A DNA stretch of 58,295 nucleotides. It comes from Trebouxia sp. TZW2008 (taxonomy: Eukaryota > Chlorophyta > Trebouxiophyceae > Trebouxiales > Trebouxiaceae). Shown here piece after piece: positions 9,031 to 22,520 of the stretch. Both the position numbers and the translations under genes were made by a program. The DNA is taken from the NCBI GenBank assembly GCA_002118135.1, contig BDIU01000017.1:6943-65237 (forward strand), written 5' to 3'. How positions within the stretch are numbered: the first letter of the stretch is position 1; each line of letters starts with the position of its first letter. The notes beneath the pieces were generated by a model that saw only the letters and a list, made by a program, of their open reading frames with translations, was not told the DNA's origin and did no database searches.

Positions 9031-11180
9031 TAGAGAATACAAAAAGACTTTTTCCGGAAAAGACTTACCCTTTTTGGAGCCAAAAAAGGGTAAGTTTTTT
9101 CCGGGGAAAGCCTAGTACCCCGTACGAAGGGATAGGAAGAGCTTCTCGTATCTTTTCGGGATACAAAGAGCTTCTCGTATCTTTTCGGGATACGAGAAAA
9201 GTCTCGAAGGGATACGAAAAGCTTCTCGAAGGGATACGAAGAGCTTCTCGAAGGGATACGAAAAGCTTCTCGAAGGGATACGAAGAGCTTCTCCCGGTAC
9301 CCCTCCGGGGTATAGGGGTATAGGGGTATAGGGGTATAGGGGTAGTATCCGGTACCCCTTCGGGGTATAGGGGTACGGGGTACTATACTTTAACCCGTAT
9401 CTTTTACCGTAAAAAGGAAAGGGGATACTACCCCGAATCTTTTCCCGGATACTACCCCGTATCTTTTCGGGGGGTAAAAAGGAAAGGGGATACTACCCCG
9501 AATCTTTTCCCGGATACTACCCCGTATCTTTTCGGGGGGTAAAAAGGAAAGGGGATACTACCCCGAAAAGATACTACCCCGAAAAGATAACCCGAAGCTT
9601 GTACCCCGAAGGGGTAGTATCTTTTCGGGGTACTAGACTTTCCGAAGCTTTTACCGTAAAGGATTCCGGATACTACCCCGAATCTTTTCCCGGGTACTAC
9701 CCCGAAAAGATACTACCCCTATACCCCTTCGGGGTACGGGGTACCGGATACTACCCCTATACTTCTTCGGGGTACGAGGAGAAGCTCTTCCGGGTACTAG
9801 AACTTTACCCCGAATCCTTTACTGGATACTACCCCGAAAAGATACTACCCCTATACCCCTTACCGAAGCTTTTCGGGGTACCGGATACTACCCCTATACC
9901 CGTATACCCCTATACCCCTTACCGTATCCCTTCGGGGAGAAAAGGATTCCGGGAGAAGCTTCTCGTATCCCTTTCCGGGAGTAAAGGATTCCGGATACTA
10001 CCCCGTATCTTTTCGGGAGACTACCCCGTATCTTTTCGGGGTATAGGGTTAGTATCCAGTACTCGGAAGAGCTTCTCGTATCTTTTCGGAATACGAAGAG
10101 CTTCTCCCCGTGCCCGGAGAAGCTTCTCCCGGAATCCTTTTCGGTAAAAGCTTCGGGTTATCTTTTCGGGGTAGTATCCGGTACCCGGAAGAGCTTCTCC
10201 CGGAATCCTTTTCTCCCCGAAGGGATACGGTAAGGGGTATAGGGGTAAAGTCTAGTACCCGGTACCCCTCCGGGGTATAGGGGTAGTATCCGGAATCCTT
10301 TACGGTAAAAGCTTCGGAAAGTCTAGTACCCCGAAAAGATACTACCCCTTCGGGGTACAAGCTTCGGGTTATCTTTTCGGGGTAGTATCTTTTCGGGGTA
10401 GTATCCGGTACCCCGTACCCCGAAGGGGTATAGGGGTAGTATCTTTTCGGGGTAGTATCCGGGAAAAGATTCGGGGTAGTATCCGGTACCCCGTACCCCG
10501 AAGGGGTATAGGGGTAGTATCTTTTCGGGGTAAAGTCTAGTACCCCTTCGGGGTATAGGGGTAGTATTCCTTCGCCGGTAAAAGATTCGGGGAAAGTATA
10601 GTACCCCTTTACCCCTTCGGGGTACAAGCTTTGGGTTATCTTTTCAAGGTAGTATCCGGAATCCTTTACTCCCGGAAGGGGATACGAGAAAAGTCTCCCC
10701 GTACCCCTATACCCCGAAGGGGTACCGGATACTACCCCTATACCCCGTATCTTTTCGGGGTACCGGGAGAAGCTCTTCGTATCCCTTGGTATAGGGGTAC
10801 AAGCTTCGGGTTATCTTTTCGGGGTAGTATCCGGTACCCGGAAGAGCTTCTCCCGGTACCCCGAAAAGATACGGGGTATAGGGGTATAGGGGTATAGGGG
10901 TAGTATCCGGAAGAAATACCCCCCGAAAACCTTCGGGTTATCTTTTCGGGGTAGTATCCGGTACCCGGAAGAGCTTCTCCCGGTACCCCGAAAAGATACG
11001 GGGTATAGGGGTATAGGGGTAGTATCCGGTACCCCTTCGGGGTATAGGGGTAGTATCCCTTCGCGGTATAGGGCAAATAGTTTTTGGGGTCTAGAGGAAA
11101 TAGTTTTCGGAAATTATCGGGCCTTTTTATCTTTTACCGTATCCCTTCGTCTTTTTTACCTTCGGGGTAAAGTCTTTTGG
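9031..11180. repeat. Repeat tract 5 with 65-bp tandem unit
   Basis: Palindromic mosaic. A 65-bp unit starting TAAAAAGGAAAGGGG and containing CCCCGAATCTTTTCCCGG begins at 9410, 9475 and (partial) 9540. GAGAAGCTTCTC-type palindromes are frequent at 9120-9300. Tandem GGGGTATA arrays occur near 9310-9340. No gene. Confidence 0.9.
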
Positions 11181-11260
11181 GGGAAAGGGTAAGCACAAAA
11201 CATATCGTTCGATGCAAAGCTTGCAAAATCCTAACAAAAGAATACGAGCGAAGCAAAAAA

Positions 11261-12703
<1,443 letters not shown>

Positions 12704-12905
12704 TCAGTTTATGAAAAATGTTTTTCATAAACTATAATTTTCATAAACTACTCTTTTTTTTTGTTTTTGGTTTTCGTTATTTTTTCTTTAATTTTCTTCT
12801 TTTTTTTTCTTAAGCTTCTCGTATCCCTTGTATCCCTTGTTTTTTCTTTTAATTTTTTTCATAACCTTTACCTTTTTTCATAAACTAACCTTTTTCACAC
12901 TCAAA

Positions 12906-12993
12906 AAGACCTTCTGAAAAGAAAACCAAGACCTTCTGAAAAGAAAACCAAGACCTTCTGAAAAGAAAACCAAGACCTTCTGAAAAGAAAACC
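12906..12993. repeat. 22-bp tandem array, four copies
   Basis: Four exact copies of a 22-bp unit, AAGACCTTCTGAAAAG followed by AAAACC, start at 12906, 12928, 12950 and 12972. A partial fifth copy follows. The period is 22, and the unit is not one of the words of the palindromic tracts. Confidence 0.95.
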
Positions 12994-13019
12994 AAGACCT
13001 TCTTGGTTTTCTTTTCAGA
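12979..13019. terminator. 17-bp hairpin closing the 22-bp array
   Basis: The last array copy (12979-12995) is followed after a 7-base loop by its exact reverse complement (13003-13019), giving a perfect 17-bp stem. On the minus strand it lies about 225 bases after the chlL stop and 300 bases before chlN, so it could define the chlL 3' end or the chlN 5' leader. Confidence 0.6.
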
Positions 13020-13244
13020 ACCCTTTTTTTCTTTTTCACATTTGTTTGACATTTGAATGTAAAAAAGGTTTTGGTTTACCCCGAAAGGTTGACAGCTTTT
13101 TTAAAACAAGAACAATCTTTGTATCCCTTCTTTTGTCACTCAACTGTTTTTTAAAATCATTTTAGTAAGCAATAAGCTATAAGGGGGGTGAAAAAAGCGT
13201 TAATCAGTTTAATTCTTGTTTAAGGTCTTATTAATATTTATGTT

Positions 13245-14114
13245 TTAAATCATCATAAAATCTAAAACATCTTCACAAGCGTCTACATTTTGGTTTTTTT
13301 GTGGATTTAAATAAAAATCAGAAAGTAAGGTAAACAGTTCACGATCTCCCAACTCTTTTGGAACAACTCCCTCCGGTTGTGATAACAATTGATCAGCAAT
13401 ATTTAAGTAAAAATCACAAACATAATTATATGAGCTTTCAGATTCTGCCATCTCAAACAAAGTTTTTCCTTTTACACGTGAAATCCTTATGTCTTCAATT
13501 AAAGGTAAAACTTCTAAAACAGGCATTGGACAAGCTTCTACATACTTATCAATTAAATCACGTTTTGCTGTTCGATTACCTACTAATCCAGCTAATCGTA
13601 GCGGATGAGTGCGCGCTTTTTCACGAACTGAAGCAACAATTCGATTTGCAGCAAATAACGCATCAAATCCATTGTCAGTAATAATTATGCAATAATCTGC
13701 ATAATTTAAGGGAGCTGCAAATCCTCCACAAACAACATCACCTAAAACATCAAACAAGATGACATCATATTCATAAAAAGCGTTCAATTCTTTTAATAGT
13801 TTTACTGTTTCACCAACAACGTAACCTCCACAACCTGCACCTGCAGGGGGGCCACCGGCTTCTACACAATCAACTTCACCATAACCTTGATATATAACAT
13901 CCTCAGGCCAAACATCTTCGTAATGATAATCTTTTGCTTGTAAAGTATCTATAATTGTCGGGATTAAAAAACCTGTTAATGTAAAGGTACTGTCATGCTT
14001 TGGATCACAGCCAATTTGTAAAACCTTTTTTCCACGTCTTGCTAAAGCGATAGAAATGTTGCAACTTGTTGTTGATTTTCCAATACCACCTTTTCCATAA
14101 ACTGCTAATTTCAT
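13245..14114 (-). CDS. chlL: Light-independent protochlorophyllide reductase ATP-binding subunit L
   Basis: ChlL is the NifH-like iron protein of the dark-operative protochlorophyllide reductase. The homodimer binds ATP and one 4Fe-4S cluster and passes electrons to ChlN-ChlB. The P-loop GKGGIGKST is at residues 7-15. C95 ([10 protein letters not shown]) and C129 (GDVVCGGFA) are the two cluster ligands, and the switch phrase [12 protein letters not shown] is intact. The 289-residue length is normal. AGGAG (14123-14127) lies 8 bases before the ATG. The gene precedes chlN on the same strand by about 560 bases, so the two may share a transcript. No insertions or repeats occur inside. The gene implies that the alga can make chlorophyll in darkness, if chlB is present elsewhere. 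Confidence 0.98.
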   Translation of the reverse strand: MKLAVYGKGGIGKSTTSCNISIALARRGKKVLQIGCDPKHDSTFTLTGFLIPTIIDTLQAKDYHYEDVWPEDVIYQGYGEVDCVEAGGPPAGAGCGGYVVGETVKLLKELNAFYEYDVILFDVLGDVVCGGFAAPLNYADYCIIITDNGFDALFAANRIVASVREKARTHPLRLAGLVGNRTAKRDLIDKYVEACPMPVLEVLPLIEDIRISRVKGKTLFEMAESESSYNYVCDFYLNIADQLLSQPEGVVPKELGDRELFTLLSDFYLNPQKNQNVDACEDVLDFMMI

Positions 14115-14640
14115 ATAAATCTCTCCTAAAACTGTTGTTTGTTGAAACCTAACTTTTTAGAACTTTATTGACCCTAAGATTTGCTTTTAAAAGCTTTTCT
14201 TTTAACAAGCTAAACAAACAAAACACAACAACTGGACAACCTTGAATAGATGTTATATGCAAATCTTTGTTTAATCTTTTTAATTTATCTCTATTCAAAA
14301 GATAATGCGTTTACTTTTTTTTTGTTTTTTATTCTTTTTTAATTTGGGTTACCATGAGTCGGGGTCTTTTTAATTGTGCGAAAAGAAAAAAAGATCCGAA
14401 AAAAAGAGAAGGTCTAATTTAATATCTTATTTGGGGTGGGAGACCTTCTTTTTGGGGTACAACTACCCCGTACTCCGAAAAAATAATCTTTGAAAAGATA
14501 ATTTCAGAGAAAATAATCTTTGGATCCCGAAAAGACCCGACTTTGGAATACAAAGGGGTGATCTCCCATACCTTAAAAAGATAAAAAGACGAAAAGATAC
14601 GGTAAGAACCTTTTACCTTTTTGGAAAAATAGAAAAAGGA
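14115..14640. other. AT-rich region upstream of chlL
   Basis: Repeat-free AT-rich DNA to about 14370, presumably with the chlL promoter, although no clear -35/-10 pair stands out. After the border phrase TTGTGCGAAAAG (14376-14387), diverged repeat words appear (GATAATCTTTGGATCC, ACTCCGAAAA) and lead into the next tract. Confidence 0.55.
14123..14127 (-). promoter_or_regulatory. chlL Shine-Dalgarno AGGAG
   Basis: On the minus strand AGGAG sits 8 bases before the chlL ATG at good spacing, supporting the chosen start. Confidence 0.7.
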
Positions 14641-15930
14641 CCACTCCCCTATACTCCGAAAAACCTTTCCCTTATACCCCGTATCTTTTCGGGATACTAC
14701 CCCTATACCCCGAAGGGGTACTAGACTTTACCCCGTATCTTTTCGGGGTACTAGACTTTACCCCGTATCTTTTCGGGATACTACCCCTATACGAAGGGAT
14801 ACGAGAAGCTTCTCCCCGTACCCCTATACCCCGAAGGGATACTCCCCGAAGGGGTATAGGGGTATAGGGAGACTTTCTTCGTATCCCGAAAAGATACGAG
14901 ACTTTTCTCGTATCCCTTCGAGACTTTCTTCGTATCCCGAAAAGATACGAGACTTTTCTCGTATCCCTTCGAGACTTTCTTCGTATCCCGAAAAGATACG
15001 AGACTTTTCTCGTATCCCTTATACTACCCCGTATCTTTTACCGAAGCTTGTACCCCGAAAAGACTTTACCCCGAAAAGACTTTACCCCTTACCGTATCCG
15101 GTAAAAGATTCGGGGTATAGGGGTAAAGTCTAGTACCCCTTCGGGGTAGTATCTTTTCGGGGTAAACTCTAGTACCCCTTCGGGGTAGTATCTTTTCGGG
15201 GTAGTATAAGGGATACGAGAAGCTTCGGTAAAAGATACGGGGTAGTATCCGGAGAAAAGTCTCCCCGTACGAAGGGATACGAAGAGCTTCTCCCGGTACC
15301 CGGAATCCTTTTCTCCCCGTACCCCGAAGAGATACTACCCCGAAGGGGTACCGGGTAGTATCCGGTAAAAGATTCGGGGTAGTATCCCTTTGGGGTAGTA
15401 TCGGGAAGGGATACGGTAAAACCTTGGGGTTATCTTTTCGGGGTAGTATCCGGTAAAAGATTCGGGGTAGTATCCCTTTGGGGTAGTATCCGGAAGGGAT
15501 ACGGTAAAAGATACGGGGTAAAGTCTTTTCGGGGTATAGGAGTATAGGGGTAAAGTCTAGTACCCCGAAAAGTTTCGGGTTATCTTTTCGGGGTAGTATC
15601 CGGAAGGGATACTCCCCTATACCCCGAAGGGGTACCGGATACGGGTTATCTTTTCGGGGTAGTATCCGGTAAAAGATTCGGGGTATAGGGGTAAAGTCTA
15701 GTACCCCTTCGGGGTAGTATCTTTTCGGGGTAAACTCTAGTACCCCTTCGGGGTAGTATCTTTTCGGGGTAGTATCCGGAAAAAAGTCTCTTCGTAGGGG
15801 TATAGGGGAAAGGTTTTTCGGGAGATGTATTTTTATCTTTTTGAGGTAATATCCAGTAAAAGATTCGGGGTAGTATCCCTTAGGGGCAAAGTTTTTTCGG
15901 GGAAAGCCATTTCATCTTTTTATCTTTTCG
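14641..15930. repeat. Repeat tract 6
   Basis: Palindromic mosaic. A run of three near-identical units of GAGACTTTCTTCGTATCCC plus GAAAAGATAC spans 14870-15020. A block CTAGTACCCCTTCGGGG plus GTAGTATCTTTTCGGGG recurs at 15130-15210 and 15690-15770. The right end merges into TCTTTTTATCTTTTCGCACGA (15922-15942). No gene. Confidence 0.9.
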
Positions 15931-17240
15931 CACGAGACGACACGCGCAGGAAAAGGGATACAATACATAAAAAATAGAAAGGAGGTACACCGCTTGCACA
16001 TTTCACTGCGCAAAAAAAAGAGAGAGTAGTGTTTTTTTTGTATCAAGTAATCGTACTGAATAAGTTTGTGCTTTTCTTTTTTTTGGTTTTATTATTTGTA
16101 CAAAGTACAACAACGTTCCTTATTTTAGTTAGCTTTCTTCTTATTTTAAAAGTATTTGTTTACAAAAATCAAATATAAGTTTTTTTTTTTTTATAAAATA
16201 AAAGAAATACTAAAACTTGATGAAATAGACTAATATATAAGTTTTTTACTAAAAATTAGGATATATAACAAACAAGATAACAAAATAACAAACAAAATAA
16301 CAAAAGAGCCAATCTTATATATTGTTTTCTGATATGATAAAAAATGACATCATAAAAACAATATAATATTATAGTTTATGAAAAGATAATTAAGAGGATG
16401 GTTACTGAAAAGAATTGTAAAAAAAGAGTTATTATAAGGGGTCCTGTTTTCTCGTGTTAGTCTAAAATTAATTTTTAACATTACAAAAAAAAGATAATAT
16501 CTTTTTTATAAAGAGAAAAACAAGAGAATAAAATGAGAAACAAAAGAGATATTTCTTTTTAAAAAATAAAGAGTTTGAGATACCACGAGAAGGGTTGTTG
16601 GTAAAAAATAAGGAAAGGTACGTATTACCTATTCGGTGTTTTCTTTTTTTTTGGTTCGGTAATTGTTTTTTCTTTCTTTTATTTCTTTTATTTCTCGTTT
16701 TTTTCATAAGCTGGGACCTTCAACCAAAAGAGATATAAGCTTGGTTGTGCAAAGTTTTTTTCTTTGGTTGTGCCAAGATTTTTATTTTTTTATTTTCGTG
16801 CGAATGTAGTACCCCAATACCATAAACCCTCTATTCAGTACCCTGAAAAGGGTTTTCCAGAAATGGCTTTCTCTGAAATGGCTTTCTTTGAAATGGCTTT
16901 CCCCAGAAAAGAGCCGACCCGATAAAAAGATAAGAGCTCTTTCCCTGAAAAAACCTTGCCCAGAAGAGATAAAAAGATGAAATGGCTTTCTCTGAACCGA
17001 AAAGATAAAAAAACATACCCCGAAAAGATAAGAGGACATGCCCTGAAAAGATAAAGAAGAGTTACTCTATTTCGGTTCAGGGGAGATAGTTTTCGGGGTA
17101 CAAAGGGGCCGAAAACTATCTACTTTTTTAGGCCCGAAAAAGGGGTACAACACCCGGAAAAGATACGCGGTACAACACCCCGAAGGTAAATCTTTGTACC
17201 CAAAAAAGATTTTCCTTGAAAATCTAAGAAGACCCGAGAA
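15931..17240. other. Gene-free AT-rich island
   Basis: About 1.3 kb between two repeat tracts. 15931-16720 is very AT-rich and repeat-free and has no known gene. It contains AAAGGAGGTAC (15978-15988), a perfect Shine-Dalgarno-like string followed only by an 11-codon frame, several A/T runs, and ATAACAAACAARATAACAAA repeats (16266-16310). From about 16800 the sequence is a diverged, AT-rich form of the repeat words (GGCTTTCTCTGAAAT, GAAAAGATAAAAA). Confidence 0.6.
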
Positions 17241-17800
17241 AAAGATTTACCTTTATACCCCTATACCCCGAAGGGGTACTAGACTTTACCCCGTATCTTT
17301 TCGGGATACTACCCCGAAAAGATAACCCGAAGCTTTTACCGAAGCTCTTCGTATCCCTTCGTACTAGACTTTACTTCTCTACCCCTATACCCCGAAGGGG
17401 TACCGGATACTACCCCGTATCTTTTCGGGGTACCGGATACTACCTCGAAGGGGTACCGGATACTACCCCTATACCCCGAAGGGGTACCGGATACTACCCC
17501 GTATCTTTTCGGGGTACCGGATACTACCCCGTATCTTTTCGGGGTACCGGATACTACCCCTATACCCCGAAGGGGTACCGGATACTACCCCTTCGGGGTA
17601 TAGGGGTACGGGGAGAAAAGGATTCGTACCCCTTCCTATGGGGAGAAAAGGATTCGTATCCCTTCCTATGGGGAGAAAAGGATTCGTATCCCTTCCTATG
17701 GGGAGAAAAGGATTCGTATCCCTTAGGAGACTTTTCTCGTATCCCGAAAAGATACGAGAAGCTCTTCGTATCCCTTGTACTGGAGACTACCTGGGGTGTG
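17241..17800. repeat. Repeat tract 7 with 30-bp tandem array
   Basis: Palindromic mosaic dominated by GGGGTACCGGATACTACCCC at 17395-17590, then an array of a 30-bp unit, GGGAGAAAAGGATTCGTA followed by CCCCTTCCTATG or TCCCTTCCTATG: 17611-17640, 17641-17670, 17671-17700 and a partial copy to 17724. The same array recurs at 56671-56784. No gene. Confidence 0.92.
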
Positions 17801-18098
17801 TTTTCTCTTTACCATCGTGGCTGCTTCCTTTTTTACCTTGAAATCATTACCCATTCTTTTTTTACGTTTCTTTCTTTTCTTTTACCCCGTACTTCAAAAA
17901 GGTAAGGGGTACAGGGTAAAAGAGGCGTAAAGAGGAAGCTTGTCCCCTCGCACTTTCTTCGCACTTCCTTCCCATTTTCTTCCCACCTTTTTCGCACTCC
18001 CTTCGCACGACAAAGGGGTACAGGGCATAGGGTAAAAAAACAAAAAAAAACAGTTAAAGTGCAACATTTTGGTACAAAATCTTAAACCTTAGGCTTGT
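17801..18098. other. Spacer upstream of ccsA
   Basis: T-rich DNA with TTCGCACTTCC/TTCCCATTTTC words (17945-18010), two GGGGTACAGGG words, and an AT-rich ccsA leader. No ORF. Confidence 0.5.
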
Positions 18099-18104
18099 TA
18101 TAAT
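18099..18104 (+). promoter_or_regulatory. Probable -10 box for ccsA
   Basis: A perfect TATAAT in the phrase CTTGTTATAATTACC, 47 bases before the ccsA ATG. No good TTGACA is found 17 bases upstream. Confidence 0.45.
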
Positions 18105-18151
18105 TACCTGACAATACAAAAAGAAAAAGAGAACGATTTATATTTAGCTTT

Positions 18152-19171
18152 ATGGAATCTTTTAAAAATCAAACTTTATTAGGAAATTTTTCTTTTTCTA
18201 TTTTATTTATAATAATGTTATTTTTTTTTATCGAAGCAAATTTTAAAAGCTTTTCAAAATTCCATTTCTTAGCAAATTTTGGAATAATATTAGCAAATAT
18301 ATCATTAATTTTGTTATTAGTATTTCGTTGGGTGGAAGAGAATCATTTCCCATTAAGTAATTTATATGAATCACTTATTTTTTTATCTTGGAGTTTTACA
18401 ACAATTCATGTTGTTTTAGAAAAAATAACTACTAGTAAAATAATTGGTGTCGTTATTTCTCCAATCTCGTTATTTACTAACGCTTTTGCGAATTTTAGTT
18501 TACCTCCCGAAATGCAAAAACAGAGTGAATTAGTCCCAGCACTACAATCAAATTGGTTAATGATGCATGTTACTATTATGATGTTAAGTTATGCTGCATT
18601 AATAACCGGTTCTTTATTTGCTTTTTGTTTTTTAATTATAACAAATCTTGAAAGCTTTCAAGAAATACGACGTCCCAAACAAATTAACGACTTAACAAGG
18701 GTTGAAACAGCTACAGAAAGCTCTGTAGCTTTAGAAAAAACCCTGTTTCAACAACCCTACACCTTAAAAGATTTTAATAATGTTCAACTTTTAAAAAACA
18801 ACCCTGATTTTAAATTGGTTAGAAATGGTTACTCTAAGCTTTCAAATCATCTTGATAGTTTGAGTTATCGTACCTTAGGTCTTGGATTCCCGCTTTTAAC
18901 GATTGGTATTTTATCCGGAGCAGTTTGGGCCAATGAGGCTTGGGGTTCATATTGGAGCTGGGATCCAAAAGAAACGTGGGCCTTTATAACCTGGCTTATT
19001 TATGGTATTTATTTACATACTCGAATAACAAAAGGTTGGCAAGGTAAAAAGCCTGCTCTTATAGCGAGTATAGGTTTTATAGTTGTTTGGGTTTGTTACC
19101 TTGGTGTTAATTTACTAAGTAAAGGTCTTCATAGTTATGGTTGGGTCCAATCTATTAATAACAATTTATAA
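18152..19171 (+). CDS. ccsA: Cytochrome c biogenesis protein CcsA
   Basis: CcsA is a polytopic thylakoid membrane protein of system II cytochrome c maturation. It carries haem to the lumen for covalent attachment to apocytochromes f and c6, together with Ccs1. The 339-residue product has several hydrophobic segments. The signature WWD-type haem-handling motif WGSYWSWDPKETWAF lies at about residues 263-277, followed by TWLIYGIYLHTR. Conserved histidines flank it (in LMMHVTIMM and near HSYGW at the end). The region around residues 172-225 is a variable loop. Length is in the usual range of 310-350. No Shine-Dalgarno is evident. A hairpin with a U-run follows the stop. Confidence 0.97.
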   Translation: MESFKNQTLLGNFSFSILFIIMLFFFIEANFKSFSKFHFLANFGIILANISLILLLVFRWVEENHFPLSNLYESLIFLSWSFTTIHVVLEKITTSKIIGVVISPISLFTNAFANFSLPPEMQKQSELVPALQSNWLMMHVTIMMLSYAALITGSLFAFCFLIITNLESFQEIRRPKQINDLTRVETATESSVALEKTLFQQPYTLKDFNNVQLLKNNPDFKLVRNGYSKLSNHLDSLSYRTLGLGFPLLTIGILSGAVWANEAWGSYWSWDPKETWAFITWLIYGIYLHTRITKGWQGKKPALIASIGFIVVWVCYLGVNLLSKGLHSYGWVQSINNNL

Positions 19172-19178
19172 AAAAATG

Positions 19179-19200
19179 CTTAAACCTTTAAGTTTTTTTT
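19179..19200 (+). terminator. Terminator-like hairpin after ccsA
   Basis: CTTAAA-CC-TTTAAG (19179-19192) followed by eight T bases, starting 8 bases after the ccsA stop. Confidence 0.55.
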
Positions 19201-19520
19201 AACCAAAACCTGTTCGTATCTTTTCTTGTTGTGTCATTGAATCTTTTGATCTTTCTTTTTTGGTTTTTTTTTATTTTCTGACTTTTTTGGTTATTTTTTC
19301 TTTGGTTGTGCGAAGGGTTTTGGTTTTGGTTGTGTTTTTTATTTATAAAAAAAAGAAAGCTGCTGGTGGTTTTTTTATCTGTTTTTTTCTCCCTGTTGGG
19401 AGAAAGCTTTGCAGTACCCCATAAAAACCTTTCCCTAATAAAACTTTCCTTGAAAGGATAAAAAGACCTACCCCAGAAAGCTCTTTCCCTGAAAAATAAA
19501 AAGACTTTGGGAAAGTCTGG
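19201..19520. other. T-rich spacer after ccsA
   Basis: Repeat-free T-rich DNA with several TTTTTTGGTTTT words to about 19410, then AT-rich diverged repeat words (ACCCCATAAAAACC, GAAAGGATAAAAAGAC). No gene. Confidence 0.5.
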
Positions 19521-22520
19521 TACCTTGAAAAGATTCGGTAAAAGGTTCTCCCTTTTATCTCACTGTAAAAAGGGAGACTACCCCGTATCTTTTCGGGATA
19601 CTACCCCGAATCTTTTACCGGATACCCCCTATACCCCTATACCCCGAAGGGGTACCGGATACTACCCCGAAAAGATACTACCCCGAAGGGATACTACCCC
19701 GAAGGGGTACCGGATACTACCCCTTACCGTATCCCTTACCGAAGCTCTTCGTATCCCGAAAAGATACGAGACTTTCTTCGTATCCCTTCGTACTAGACTT
19801 TACCCCTATACCCCTATACCCCGGAGGGGTACCGGGTACTAGACTTTACCCCGAAAAGATACTACCCCTATACCCGGTACCCCTTCGGGGTAGTATCCCT
19901 TCGGGGTACGGGGAGAAAAGGATTCCGGGAGAAGCTCTTCGTATCCCTTCGAGACTTTCTTCGTATCCCGAAAAGATACGAGACTTTCTTCGTATCCCGA
20001 AAAGATACGAGACTTTCTTCGTATCCCTTCGTACGGGGAGAAAAGGATTCGTATCCCGAAAAGATACGAGACTTTCTTCGTATCCCTTCGAGACTTTTCT
20101 CCGGATACTACCCCTATACCCCGAAAGGGTATTGGATACTACCCTTATACCCCTTACCGTATCCCTTACCGAAGCTTCTCCGGGTACCGGATACTACCCC
20201 TAAAAGATACTACCCCTATACCCCGGAGGGGTACCGGGAGAAGCTCTTCGTATCCCTTCGTATGGGGAGAAAAGGATTCGTATCCCTTCCTATGGGGAGA
20301 AAAGGATTCGTATCCCTTAGGAGACTTTCTTCGTATCCCGAAAAGATACGAGAAGCTCTTCGTATTCCTTGTACAGACTTTACCCCTAAGGGATACTACC
20401 CCGAATCTTTTACCGGATACTACCCCGAAAAGATACTACCCCGTATCTTTTACCGAAGGGTGTACCTATATACCCCGAAGGGGTACCGGATACTACCCCT
20501 ATACCCCTATACCTCGGAGGGGTACCGGGTACCGGATACTACCCCTTACCGTATCCCTTACCGAAGCTTCTCGTATCCCTTTCCGGATACTACCCCTATA
20601 CGAAGGGAAACGAAGAGCTTCTCGTGTCTTTTCGGGATACGAAGAGGTTCTCGTATCTTTTCGGGATACGATAAAAGTCTACTTTCTTTTCGGGATACGA
20701 TAAAAGTCTACTTTCTTTTATCTTTTCGGGATACGAAGAAAGTCTACTTTCTTTTCGGGATACGAATCCTTTTCTCCCCGTACGAAGGGATACGAAGAAA
20801 GTCTACTTTCTTTTATCTTTTCGGGATACGAAGAAAGTCTACTTTCTTTTCGGGATACGAAGAGCTTCTCCCAAAATCCTTTTCTCCCCGTACCCCGAAA
20901 AGCTTCGGGTTATCTTTTCGGGGTAGTATCCGGTACCCCGAAAAGCTTCGGGTTATCTTTTCGGGGTATAGGGGTAGTATCCCGAAAAGATACGGGGTAG
21001 TATCCGGTACCCCTATACCCCGAAGGGGTACCGGATACTACCCCGAAAAGATACGATACTTTCTTCGTTTCCCGAAAAGATACGATACTTTCTTCGTTTC
21101 CCGAAAAGATACGATACTTTCTTTGTCTCCCGAAAAGAAAGTAAACTTTCTTCCGGGGAAAGCTTTTTCGGGGTACAAGCTTCGGGAAGTCTAGTACGAA
21201 GGGATACGAAGAGCTTCGGTAAGGGGTACGGTAAGGGGTGTAGGGGTAGTATCTTTTCGGGGTAGTATCCAGTACCCGGAAAAAAGTCTCTCGGAATCCT
21301 TTTTACCCCTAAGGGTTACGAAAAAAGTCTTCCAGAATCCTTTTCGATAGAAAAGTCTCCTAAGGGAGACGAAAAAAGTCTCCTAAGGGATACGAATCCT
21401 TTTCTCCCCGTACGAAGGGATACAAATCCTTTTCTCCCCATACGAAGGGATACGAAGAGCTTCTCCCGGAATTTTTTTTACCCCCCGAAAAGATACGGGG
21501 TAAAGCCTGTACCTTTTACCGTATCCGGAGAAGCTTCGGTAAAAGATACGGGGTAGTATCCAGTACGAAGGGATACGAAGAGCTTCTCGTATCTTTTCGG
21601 AAAAGTAGACTTTTCTCGTATCTTTTCGGGATACGAGAAAAGTCTCGAAGGGATACGAAGAGCTTCTCGTATCTTTTCGGGATACGAATCCTTTTCTCCC
21701 CGTACCCCTATACCCCGAATCTTTTACCGGATACTACCCCGTATCTTTTCGGGATACTACCCCTATACCCCGAAGGGGTACCGGATACTACCCCTATACC
21801 CCGAATCTTTTACCGGATACTACCCCGTATCTTTTCGGGATACTACCCCTATACCCCTTCGGGGTACGGGGAGAAGCTTCTCGTATCCCTTCGAGAAGCT
21901 TTTCCGGGAGACTTTCTTCGTATCCCTTCGAGAAGCTTTTCCGGGAGACTTTCTTCGTATCCCTTGGTAGTATCTTTTCGGGGTAGTATCCGGTACCCCT
22001 ATACCCCGAATCTTTTACCGGATACTCCCCGAAGGGGTATAGGGGTAGTATCCCGAAAAGATACGGGGTAGTATCCGGTAAAAGATTCGGGGTAGTATCC
22101 CGAAAAAATACGGGGTAGTATCCGGTAAAAGATTCGGGGTACCGGGAGACTTTCTTCGTATCCCTTGGTATAGGGGTATAGGGGTAGTATCCAGAAGGGA
22201 TACCCCCAAAAAGATACAAAAAGATACGGGGTAGTATCCGGGAAAAGGTTCGGGAGAGTATCCGGTAAAAGATTCGGGGTAGTCTCCCGAAAATATACGG
22301 GGTAGTATCCGAAAAGGGGTTACTCCTTTTTTTCGGGTGTAGTCTTTTCGGGGTATAGGGGGAAGGCTTTTCGGGGTAGTATCCGGAAAGGGATTACTCC
22401 CCTTTTTCGGGTGTAGTCTTTTCGGGGTATAGGGAAGTATCCCTTTTTATCTTTTTCCAAAAAGGGGAAAGGCCTTTCGGGGTATAAGGGAAAGGCTTCT
22501 CGGGGAAAGGTTTTTTGCAC
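19521..22520. repeat. Repeat tract 8
   Basis: Three kilobases of palindromic mosaic. Notable parts are a variant ATCTCACTGT element at 19557-19566, GGGGAGAAAAGGATTCG units of the 30-bp family at 20261-20314, and alternating GAAAGTCTACTTTC with CTTTTCGGGATACGAA at 20660-20860. The right end (22310-22510) is more diverged and AT-richer. Long frames on both strands are repeat translations. Confidence 0.9.

Noticed and set aside
13358..13681. 107-codon frame antisense to chlL
   Set aside because: It lies entirely within the intact chlL gene on the other strand and has no recognisable product.
17611..17724. CRISPR array
   Set aside because: The units are head to tail with no unique spacers, there are no cas genes, and the setting is a plastid genome.
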